From JAYXXU01 sp037969155 (lineage in GTDB: Bacteria > Pseudomonadota > Gammaproteobacteria > Pseudomonadales > Moraxellaceae): a stretch of DNA of 21,238 nt. The stretch is from positions 1-21,238 of the forward strand of contig JBBKWW010000177.1 in the NCBI GenBank assembly GCA_037969155.1, in the 5' to 3' direction. Below, one piece after another: positions 14,774 through 21,238 of the stretch; the first letter of the stretch is position 1, and each line of letters opens with the position of its first letter. A model generated the notes under the pieces. The model worked only from the letters and a program-made list of their open reading frames with translations, was not told the origin of the DNA and searched no databases. A program made the translations under genes and the position numbers.

Positions 14774-15322
14774 ATGTTAAAAACTTTAGCAAATGTGGTA
14801 GTGGGTGCGGGCACAATCATCCGTAGTATGCTGATGGTGTTTAGCCACGGTTTTCGTAAGCGTGACACCATTTGTTACCCTGAGCAGCCGGTTAATCCAC
14901 CGCCACGCTATCGAGGGCGGATTGTACTGACCCGCGATCCGGATGGCGATGAGCGTTGTGTGGCTTGTAACTTGTGTGCAGTGGCCTGTCCGGTCGGTTG
15001 TATTTCACTGCAAAAAGCCGAACGAGAGGATGGCCGTTGGTATCCGGAGTTTTTTCGGATCAATTTTTCACGTTGCATTTTTTGTGGCATGTGTGAAGAA
15101 GCTTGTCCAACGACTGCGATTCAGTTGACCCCAGATTTTGAGATGGCCGAGTATGTGCGGCAAGATCTGCTATATGAAAAAGAGCATTTGTTGATTTCAG
15201 GGCCAGGTAAGTATCCAGATTATAATTTCTATCGGGTCGCCGGTATGGCGGTCGATGGTAAGCCAAAAGGTGCAGCAGATTCCGAAGCTGCTCCAGTCAA
15301 CGTACGGGGGCTGATGCCATGA
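14774..15322 (+). CDS. nuoI: NADH-quinone oxidoreductase subunit I
   Basis: NuoI is a ferredoxin-like subunit that carries clusters N6a and N6b and wires NuoG to NuoB. It has 182 residues, similar to E. coli (180). Two classical 4Fe-4S motifs are present: C62, C65, C68 and C72 in CVACNLCAVACPVGCI, and C101, C104, C107 and C111 in CIFCGMCEEACPTTAI. As in bacterial ferredoxins, the last cysteine of each motif completes the other cluster. AGGAGA lies seven to eight bases before ATG 14774. The N-terminal amphipathic helix (MLKTLANVVVGAGTIIRSML) fits membrane-surface docking. The stop overlaps the nuoJ start. Confidence 0.98.
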   Translation: MLKTLANVVVGAGTIIRSMLMVFSHGFRKRDTICYPEQPVNPPPRYRGRIVLTRDPDGDERCVACNLCAVACPVGCISLQKAEREDGRWYPEFFRINFSRCIFCGMCEEACPTTAIQLTPDFEMAEYVRQDLLYEKEHLLISGPGKYPDYNFYRVAGMAVDGKPKGAADSEAAPVNVRGLMP

Positions 15323-15858
15323 TGTGGCCATTTTATGTGGCAGCCGCAGTCGCGCTGATTTCGACCCTTCGGGTGGTGACGCACACCAATCCGGTGCATG
15401 CCTTGCTGAACCTGATTGTGTCATTGCTCGGGATTGCCGCGCTATTTTTTTGCTTAGGTGCGCCGCTCGCGGGTGCCTTGGAAATCGTGGTGTATGCCGG
15501 TGCGATTTTGGTGCTGTTTGTGTTCGTGGTGATGATGCTGAACCTTGGCAGCACTGAAGCACAGGAGCAACAGTGGTTTAAGGCAGAGGTATGGGCTGTG
15601 CCCGCCGCGTTGAGCTTTATTTTGGGCTTGATGATGATTTGGATGATTCGGGCGGGAACCAATGGCGAGTTGCCGATTGGGGTCGAGACGGTTGAGCCCA
15701 AAGCCGTGGCGATTGCGCTGTTTGGTGCATATGTATTATTGGTTGAAGTGGCAGCATTTTTGTTGCTAGCAGCCTTGGTAGCGGCTTTTCATTTGGGCAA
15801 ACGCCTACCCACTGAGCATGACATCGATGGGCACGACGTAGACGGAGCGCAATCATGA
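15319..15858 (+). CDS. nuoJ: NADH-quinone oxidoreductase subunit J
   Basis: NuoJ is a membrane subunit at the start of the proton-translocating arm. The 179-residue protein has five hydrophobic helices. The third contains EIVVYAGAILVLFVFVVMM with Y59, the conserved tyrosine at the pi-bulge helix that has the same number in E. coli. ATG 15319 overlaps the nuoI TGA by ATGA; the second codon is also ATG. The ribosome site is a modest GGGGG run about eight bases upstream, so coupling with nuoI is likely. The hydrophilic C-terminal tail (TEHDIDGHDVDGAQS) is acidic. Confidence 0.97.
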   Translation: MMWPFYVAAAVALISTLRVVTHTNPVHALLNLIVSLLGIAALFFCLGAPLAGALEIVVYAGAILVLFVFVVMMLNLGSTEAQEQQWFKAEVWAVPAALSFILGLMMIWMIRAGTNGELPIGVETVEPKAVAIALFGAYVLLVEVAAFLLLAALVAAFHLGKRLPTEHDIDGHDVDGAQS

Positions 15859-16166
15859 TGAGTGGCATTCCGATGGAGCATGGCCTGATTGTGGCCGCGT
15901 TGTTATTTGCGATGGGGTTTTACGGGGTGATGGCACGCCGTAACCTGATGTTTATTTTGATGAGTCTTGAAGTGATGATGAATGCTGCTGCGTTGGCATT
16001 TGTGGTTGCGGGGAGTGCTTGGGTGCAGCCAGATGGACAAGTCATGTTTATTCTGATTTTGACCTTGGCCGCTGCCGAAGCCTGTATTGGTTTGGCGATT
16101 GTGCTGCAATTTTATCGTCGCTTCCACAGCTTGGATGTCGATGCAGCCAGTGAGATGCGCGGATGA
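15855..16166 (+). CDS. nuoK: NADH-quinone oxidoreductase subunit K
   Basis: NuoK, the smallest antiporter-related membrane subunit, has 103 residues and three helices. The two essential membrane glutamates are visible: E39 in LMSLEVMMNAAALAF and E75 in LTLAAAEACIGLAI, equivalent to E36 and E72 of E. coli. The start overlaps the nuoJ stop by ATGA at 15855-15858, and its own stop overlaps the nuoL start in the same way at 16163-16166. These linked overlaps across J, K and L suggest stoichiometric production of membrane subunits. Confidence 0.98.
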   Translation: MMSGIPMEHGLIVAALLFAMGFYGVMARRNLMFILMSLEVMMNAAALAFVVAGSAWVQPDGQVMFILILTLAAAEACIGLAIVLQFYRRFHSLDVDAASEMRG

Positions 16167-18052
16167 GTCTTTTATATTTGACCTTTGTTTTTCCGCTCAT
16201 TGGCTTCTTGTTACTGGCCAGTTTGCGTGACCGCTTGCCCGAAAATGCCGCCGCCGCGATTGGTGTGGGTTCGATGGGCTTGTCTGCCTTGACTGCGCTA
16301 TATGTCGGCTTGGATTTTTTGGCGCAAACCCCGAGTGTGGATGGTGCATATCCTGCCTATCAGCAAATCTTGTGGACATGGCTGAAGATCGGTGAGTTTG
16401 CGCCTGCCTTTGGCCTGCATCTCGATGGCCTTGCGCTGACCATGATGGGGGTGATTACTGGCGTTGGCTTTTTGATTCACTTGTTTGCGTCATGGTATAT
16501 GCGCGGTGAGCAAGACGGCTACGCACGGTTTTTTGGTTATATGAATTTGTTCGTCGCCAGCATGTTGTTGCTGGTGTTGGGCGATAACTTGTTGTTGTTA
16601 TACCTCGGCTGGGAAGGGGTGGGCATCTGTTCCTACTTGCTGATTGGGTTTTATTTCCGTGACCGTGCCAATGGCCGAGCCGCGATTAAAGCCTTTACCG
16701 TGACCCGTGTTGGCGATGTGTTTTTGGCGATAGGCTTGTTCATTTTGTTCCGTGAACTGGGCACGCTGAATATCAGTGAAATTATTGTGCGTGCACCACA
16801 AGAGTTGGCGGCAGGCAGTCTGACCATGACCTTGGCGACCTTGATGTTACTCGGCGGTGCGGTCGGTAAATCTGCCCAGTTGCCACTGCAAACATGGCTG
16901 GCCGATGCGATGGCGGGCCCTACGCCAGTCTCTGCGTTGATTCACGCGGCGACCATGGTCACTGCTGGCGTGTATCTGATTGCGCGGATGCATCCGCTGT
17001 TTATCATGACCCCTGATGTGTTGCTGCTGGTCGGTCAAATCGGTGCGGTGACCTTGGTACTGGCCGGTTTTTCCGCGCTGGTTCAAACCGATATCAAGCG
17101 GATTTTGGCCTATTCGACCATGAGTCAGATCGGCTATATGTTCTTAGCGCTCGGTGTTGGCGCATGGCAAGCCGCCGTGTTCCACCTGATGGCGCATGCG
17201 TTCTTTAAAGCCTTGTTGTTCTTGTCGTCGGGTGCGGTGATTTTGGCCTGTCACCATGAGCAGAATATTTTTAAAATGGGCGGCTTACGTCATAAAATCC
17301 CATTCGTTTGGGTGTGCTTCTTGGTTGGTGGCGGTGCATTGGCGGCGTTGCCGTTTATCACCGTTGGCTTCTATTCTAAAGATGCGATCTTGTGGGAGGC
17401 ATGGGCGAGCAACCATCCAGAACTATTCTGGGCGGGCGTGTTTGGTGCATTCCTCACCGCGCTGTACACCTTCCGCATGATTTGGATCGTGTTCCATGGT
17501 GCGGAAAAAACCCCTGCACATGCCTTAAAAGGCGTGTCGTACTGGTTGCCGCTTGCGGTGCTACTGGTGGTCTCGACTGCGGTCGGTGCGTTGATTCATC
17601 CGCCACTAGCGGGGGTGTTACCTGAAGGGGTCGGCGCGATGCTACAACGGACTGGCGAAGCGCATGATTTGCATTTTGTTGAATATGTGGCGATTGGGGC
17701 GACTGCCTTGGGGCTGTTGATCGGGGCGCTGCTGTTTACCGGTGAGCGTCGCTTGGTCACGCAATTGCGCAATAGCCGTCTCGGCGCGAGTCTGGCACAT
17801 CTGTGGCTCGGTGGCTGGGGCTTTGATCGCTTGTATGATTTAGTCTTCGTAAAGCCGTTTTTGTGGATTGCGCGCATGTTGGGCCGTGATCCAGTTGATC
17901 GGGTCTGGAGTGTTGTGCCTGCGATTGTGAAGGCGGGTAATGCCGCTGCAACCAAGCAGCAATCTGGTTCCTTGCGTGGTTATGCCAGTTGGATGCTCAT
18001 CGGGGTGCTGGTGATGTTGGTTGCACTGATGGTTCAGGCTTTGGGGAAATAA
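16163..18052 (+). CDS. nuoL: NADH-quinone oxidoreductase subunit L
   Basis: NuoL is the distal Mrp-antiporter-like proton pump of complex I. It has 629 residues (E. coli 613). Key charged residues are in place: E151 in LGWEGVGICSYLLIGFYF, K236 in GAVGKSAQLPLQTWL and H261 in ALIHAATMVTAGVYL, each seven positions beyond E144, K229 and H254 of E. coli. The QTDIKRILAYSTMSQIGYMF segment is the family-conserved helix. The C-terminal region (after about 520) contains the long lateral helix and an anchoring transmembrane segment near the end (MLIGVLVMLVALMVQAL). No truncation or frameshift is seen. nuoM begins one base after the stop. Confidence 0.98.
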   Translation: MSLLYLTFVFPLIGFLLLASLRDRLPENAAAAIGVGSMGLSALTALYVGLDFLAQTPSVDGAYPAYQQILWTWLKIGEFAPAFGLHLDGLALTMMGVITGVGFLIHLFASWYMRGEQDGYARFFGYMNLFVASMLLLVLGDNLLLLYLGWEGVGICSYLLIGFYFRDRANGRAAIKAFTVTRVGDVFLAIGLFILFRELGTLNISEIIVRAPQELAAGSLTMTLATLMLLGGAVGKSAQLPLQTWLADAMAGPTPVSALIHAATMVTAGVYLIARMHPLFIMTPDVLLLVGQIGAVTLVLAGFSALVQTDIKRILAYSTMSQIGYMFLALGVGAWQAAVFHLMAHAFFKALLFLSSGAVILACHHEQNIFKMGGLRHKIPFVWVCFLVGGGALAALPFITVGFYSKDAILWEAWASNHPELFWAGVFGAFLTALYTFRMIWIVFHGAEKTPAHALKGVSYWLPLAVLLVVSTAVGALIHPPLAGVLPEGVGAMLQRTGEAHDLHFVEYVAIGATALGLLIGALLFTGERRLVTQLRNSRLGASLAHLWLGGWGFDRLYDLVFVKPFLWIARMLGRDPVDRVWSVVPAIVKAGNAAATKQQSGSLRGYASWMLIGVLVMLVALMVQALGK

Positions 18053-18053
18053 G

Positions 18054-19763
18054 ATGGAAAATAATCTGATTCTACCTGCGCTGATCCTGATCCCGTTTAT
18101 CGCTGGTTTTTTATGCTGGATCGTTGAAAAAGTTTCTGATCGCCTGCCACGCTGGATTGCGTTGTTTGGCATGCTGTTGACCTTAGTGCTGTCGGTACAG
18201 TTGTGGATCGTGGGGGATTACTCCGGTTCTGCGATGGCAGTGCTGCAACCAGGCACGCAGCCGATTTGGCAGGCCGAGTTTGTGTTGCCGTGGATTCCAC
18301 TGCTGGGTATTAGCTTTCACTTGGCAATCGATGGTCTATCACTGCTGATGGTGGTGTTGACTGCGTTGCTGGGTGTGCTGGCAGTCGGTTGTTCTTGGGG
18401 TGAGATTAAGAAGCGGGTTGGGTTCTTTCACTTAAACCTGTTGTGGAGTTTGGGCGGTGTGATTGGCGTGTTTCTCGCCATGGATCTGTTCTTGTTCTTC
18501 TTCTTCTGGGAAATGATGCTGGTTCCGATCTACTTCCTGATCGCCTTGTGGGGTCATAGTGGCTCGACGGGTCGTTCACGGGTGTATGCGGCAACCAAGT
18601 TCTTCTTATATACCCAAGCATCGGGTCTGATCATGTTGATCGGGGTGTTGACGTTGGTGCTGCTACATTACACGCAGACCGAAATCTTGACCTTTAACTA
18701 TATGGATCTGCTTGGCACGAGTTTCCCGCCGGGTTTTGAATATGGCCTGATGCTGTGCTTCTTTGTTGCGTTTGCGGTGAAATTACCTGTGGTGCCGTTT
18801 CATGGCTGGTTGCCAGATGCACATGCGCAAGCACCGACTGCAGGTTCGGTTGATCTGGCTGGTATTTTGATCAAAACCGCCGCCTATGGCTTGCTGCGTT
18901 TTGTACTGCCACTGTTCCCACATGCCTCGGCTGATTTTGCCAATATCGCGATTTTTCTCGGTATGGTGGGGATATTTTATGGCGCATGGCTGGCCTTTCA
19001 ACAAACCGATATCAAGCGTCTACTGGCGTATACCAGTGTGTCGCACATGGGCTTTGTGTTGCTGGCCATCTACGCCGGTAATCTGCTGACCTTGCAGGGT
19101 TTGATGATTCAAATGCTGGCGCATGGCCTAGGCTCTGCTGCACTGTTTATCATGAGTGGTCAGATCTATGAGCGGTTACATACGCGGGATCTGCGTCTGA
19201 TGGGCGGCATGTGGGGACAGTTCCGTTATCTACCCGTGTTTCTCATGTTCTTCTCTGCGGCGTTGCTGGGGATTCCAGGCACGGGTAACTTTATCGGTGA
19301 GTTCGTCATTTTGATGGGCGCATTTGCTGATTATCCGACCTATACCATTTTGGCTACGGTCAGCTTGGTGTTGGCGGGGGTGTACTCGTTGATTCTGATT
19401 TATCGGGCGATGTTTGGTGAGCCGAATCCTGAACAAGCCAGTCTGAAGCCGTCTTTGCATGACTTAAATGCGCGTGAGTTGAGCTTGTTGCTGGTGTTAG
19501 TCGTGGGATTGGTGTGGATGGGTTTATGGCCGCAGACCGTTTTAGACACATCGAACCTGTCGATGCAGTGGATTGGTAATGCCTATCAAGTGCCACTCTT
19601 TGAAGGCGTTGGCTTTGAGCCTACTGGAGTTGCAGCGACCAGCGTTGATCCAGCGATGACAGCACCCGCTGCGGTAGAAGAGATGAGCCGTGCTGCTGCG
19701 TCAATGCCCAGCACAGTAGATGCCGCCGATTTGGCTGCTTTGACCAATACGGAGATGCGCTAA
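18054..19763 (+). CDS. nuoM: NADH-quinone oxidoreductase subunit M
   Basis: NuoM is the middle antiporter-like pump subunit. Essential residues are visible: E153 in FFFWEMMLVPIYFL, K243 in AVKLPVVPFHGWLPDAHAQA and K274 in GILIKTAAYGLLRF, matching E144, K234 and K265 of E. coli with a constant offset of nine. At 569 residues it is clearly longer than the 509 of E. coli. Part of the extra length is a low-complexity Ala/Thr/Pro-rich tail of about 45 residues after GVGFEPTG, which ends in DLAALTNTEMR. The stop is three bases before the nuoN start. The frame and codon use look continuous into the tail, so it appears genuine. Confidence 0.98.
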   Translation: MENNLILPALILIPFIAGFLCWIVEKVSDRLPRWIALFGMLLTLVLSVQLWIVGDYSGSAMAVLQPGTQPIWQAEFVLPWIPLLGISFHLAIDGLSLLMVVLTALLGVLAVGCSWGEIKKRVGFFHLNLLWSLGGVIGVFLAMDLFLFFFFWEMMLVPIYFLIALWGHSGSTGRSRVYAATKFFLYTQASGLIMLIGVLTLVLLHYTQTEILTFNYMDLLGTSFPPGFEYGLMLCFFVAFAVKLPVVPFHGWLPDAHAQAPTAGSVDLAGILIKTAAYGLLRFVLPLFPHASADFANIAIFLGMVGIFYGAWLAFQQTDIKRLLAYTSVSHMGFVLLAIYAGNLLTLQGLMIQMLAHGLGSAALFIMSGQIYERLHTRDLRLMGGMWGQFRYLPVFLMFFSAALLGIPGTGNFIGEFVILMGAFADYPTYTILATVSLVLAGVYSLILIYRAMFGEPNPEQASLKPSLHDLNARELSLLLVLVVGLVWMGLWPQTVLDTSNLSMQWIGNAYQVPLFEGVGFEPTGVAATSVDPAMTAPAAVEEMSRAAASMPSTVDAADLAALTNTEMR

Positions 19764-19766
19764 GCC

Positions 19767-21238
19767 ATGAACATGACGTTATCTGAGCTCATGCCGCTGG
19801 CGCCAGTGCTGATCGTCGGTCTGACGACACTATTGGTCATGCTGGTGATATCGATTAAACGCAATCATACGACGGCAGCGACCACTGCGGTGGTGGGGCT
19901 GAACATCGCGTTATTAGTGGCGGTGTTGCAGTTTGTTGGCCTGACCACGGACGTGCAAAACCCACAACTGCTGTCGATCTTATCGGTTTTGGGCACGCAG
20001 CCTGCGTTTGTGTCACCGCTATTCGTGGTGGATGCTTACGCGCTATTTTACATGATCCTGATTTTGGTCGGGTCATTGGCCTGTTGTACCTTGGCACATG
20101 CTTATATTGAGGGCTATCGCAATAACCGCGAAGAGTTGTACCTGATGCTGCTGATGGCGGTGATTGGTGCGCTGCTCATGGTCTGTAGCCAAAATCTGAC
20201 CTCGTTCTTTTTGAGCTTAGAGCTATTGTCTGTGCCGACCTACGGTCTGCTGGCTTACACGCATGAGCGCAGTAAGTCATTAGAATCTGCCCTAAAATAC
20301 CTAGTCTTGTCGGCCACCGCATCTGCTGCGATGCTGATGGGCATGGCATTTTTATATGCCTTTTCGGGCAGCATGCAGTTCCAAGATATCGGTATGGCCG
20401 TGATCGAAGGTCTCGGTAATCCACTGATGATGCTGGGCATGGCTTTGGTCTTGTTTGCACTGGCCTTTAAGCTGTCGCTATTCCCGTTTCATTCGTGGAC
20501 TGCCGATGTGTATCAGGGTGCGCCTGCACCAATTGCGACGTTTCTGGCCACGGTCAGTAAAATCGCGGTGCTGGCCTTGGCGATTCGCTTTATCTTCCTG
20601 TCAGGTACGCTGGCGCTCGACAGTATGCACACGATTTTGACCGTGATTGCGGTACTGTCCATTGTGATTGGTAACTTGCTGGCGGTGCGTCAAGTCAACC
20701 TGAAGCGCTTATTAGCGTTTTCGTCGATTGCGCATTTGGGTTATCTGCTGATTGCGATCTTGTGTCTGGGCATTGCGTCATTGCCGACTGTTGGTGTGTA
20801 TCTGATTGCATATCTGCTGACCACCATCGGTGCGATGGGTGTGGTGGCACTGATGTCGAGTCCGTATCATGAGGATGAGGCCGAGTCGCTGGCGGATTAT
20901 CGCGGTATGTTTTGGCGGCGGCCTGTGCTGACGGCGGTACTGACCGTGATGCTGTTGTCGCTGGCGGGGATTCCGCTGACGGCTGGCTTTATTGCCAAAT
21001 TTATGGTGATTCTGGCCGCAGTGCAAAACATGAGTTGGTTCTTGGCGGCGATGGTCATCGTGGGCAGTGCGATTGGTTTGTACTACTACCTGCGAGTCAT
21101 GGTGGTGTTGTACATGACGCCGCCAGATCATCCTCGGATTGATGCGCAAGGCAATTGGGGCATGCAAGTCGGTGGGGTGATGGTACTGCTGGCGACTGCA
21201 TTGGTGTTGTACTTCGGGATTTTTCCGAGTGCGATGAT
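19767..21238 (+). CDS. nuoN: NADH-quinone oxidoreductase subunit N (3' end beyond window)
   Basis: The frame from ATG 19767 runs open through the last base of the window, 490 full codons without a stop, so the gene is cut off. It starts three bases after the nuoM stop; GGAG about twelve bases upstream is a weak ribosome site, and ATG 19773 is an alternative start. NuoN is the proximal antiporter-like pump subunit. E152 in LELLSVPTYGLLAYTHE, K235 in ALAFKLSLFPFHSWTADVYQ and K265 in ATVSKIAVLAL are the expected charge residues, and QVNLKRLLAFSSIAHLGYLL is the conserved helix. The visible end (YFGIFPSAMM) resembles the family C-terminus, so probably only about ten residues are missing. Confidence 0.97.
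   Translation, partial: MNMTLSELMPLAPVLIVGLTTLLVMLVISIKRNHTTAATTAVVGLNIALLVAVLQFVGLTTDVQNPQLLSILSVLGTQPAFVSPLFVVDAYALFYMILILVGSLACCTLAHAYIEGYRNNREELYLMLLMAVIGALLMVCSQNLTSFFLSLELLSVPTYGLLAYTHERSKSLESALKYLVLSATASAAMLMGMAFLYAFSGSMQFQDIGMAVIEGLGNPLMMLGMALVLFALAFKLSLFPFHSWTADVYQGAPAPIATFLATVSKIAVLALAIRFIFLSGTLALDSMHTILTVIAVLSIVIGNLLAVRQVNLKRLLAFSSIAHLGYLLIAILCLGIASLPTVGVYLIAYLLTTIGAMGVVALMSSPYHEDEAESLADYRGMFWRRPVLTAVLTVMLLSLAGIPLTAGFIAKFMVILAAVQNMSWFLAAMVIVGSAIGLYYYLRVMVVLYMTPPDHPRIDAQGNWGMQVGGVMVLLATALVLYFGIFPSAM

Noticed and set aside
17087..19020. Near-identical 14-base stretches (ACCGATATCAAGCG) in nuoL and nuoM
   Set aside because: They encode the shared QTDIKR motif of antiporter-like subunits, so paralogy explains the similarity; no sign of gene conversion beyond this.
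1..21238. CRISPR arrays, tRNA or rRNA genes, insertion sequences
   Set aside because: I saw no regularly spaced repeats, no clover-leaf or rRNA sequence and no transposase-like frame with terminal inverted repeats in this window.

Overview
The window looks like a chromosomal segment of a gammaproteobacterium, most plausibly a relative of Acinetobacter (Moraxellaceae). The best evidence is a complete-order complex I operon (nuoA, B, CD, E, F, G, H, I, J, K, L, M, N) with the fused nuoCD gene seen in gammaproteobacteria and a NuoA carrying a long C-terminal tail. The family-level placement is an inference from remembered protein features, not from a search.

Left edge (1-1300) is an accessory patch. 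It holds the 3' end of a GNAT acetyltransferase resembling the toxin half of TacT-type toxin-antitoxin pairs. Converging on it from the other strand is a two-gene unit: a three-helix membrane protein (DUF6338-like) followed three bases later by a 43-codon proline-rich microprotein with its own Shine-Dalgarno sequence. Parts of this unit are visibly AT-richer than the rest of the window. Next comes a strong intrinsic terminator that ends a minus-strand acyl-CoA dehydrogenase gene (1297-2469).

Middle (2500-5800) is a compact plus-strand cassette divergent from the dehydrogenase: a DUF350 membrane protein, an SPFH/band-7 protein with a C-terminal SHOCT-like motif, a protein with two zinc ribbons and two DUF4178-like modules ending in two membrane helices, and a 50-codon Gly/Ser-rich possible lipoprotein that directly abuts the previous stop codon. 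The spacing suggests one transcript. The parts point to a membrane-associated system of unknown biochemical role, possibly envelope stress. An inverted repeat in the divergent intergenic region is a candidate operator.

Right half (5800-21238) is the nuo operon. A 258-base leader contains a stable hairpin just before the nuoA ribosome binding site. NuoE, F and G form the NADH-oxidising arm with FMN and most Fe-S clusters. NuoB, CD and I carry electrons to quinone. NuoA, H, J, K, L, M and N form the proton-pumping membrane arm. All Fe-S ligand cysteines and the main membrane charge residues I checked are present, so the complex should be functional. Several genes overlap by ATGA, indicating translational coupling. 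A perfect hairpin lies in the only sizeable internal gap (nuoB-nuoCD). nuoN is cut by the window end, probably only a few codons short.

The most promising under-described elements are the DUF6338/polyproline microprotein pair and the DUF350-SPFH-DUF4178-small protein cassette.
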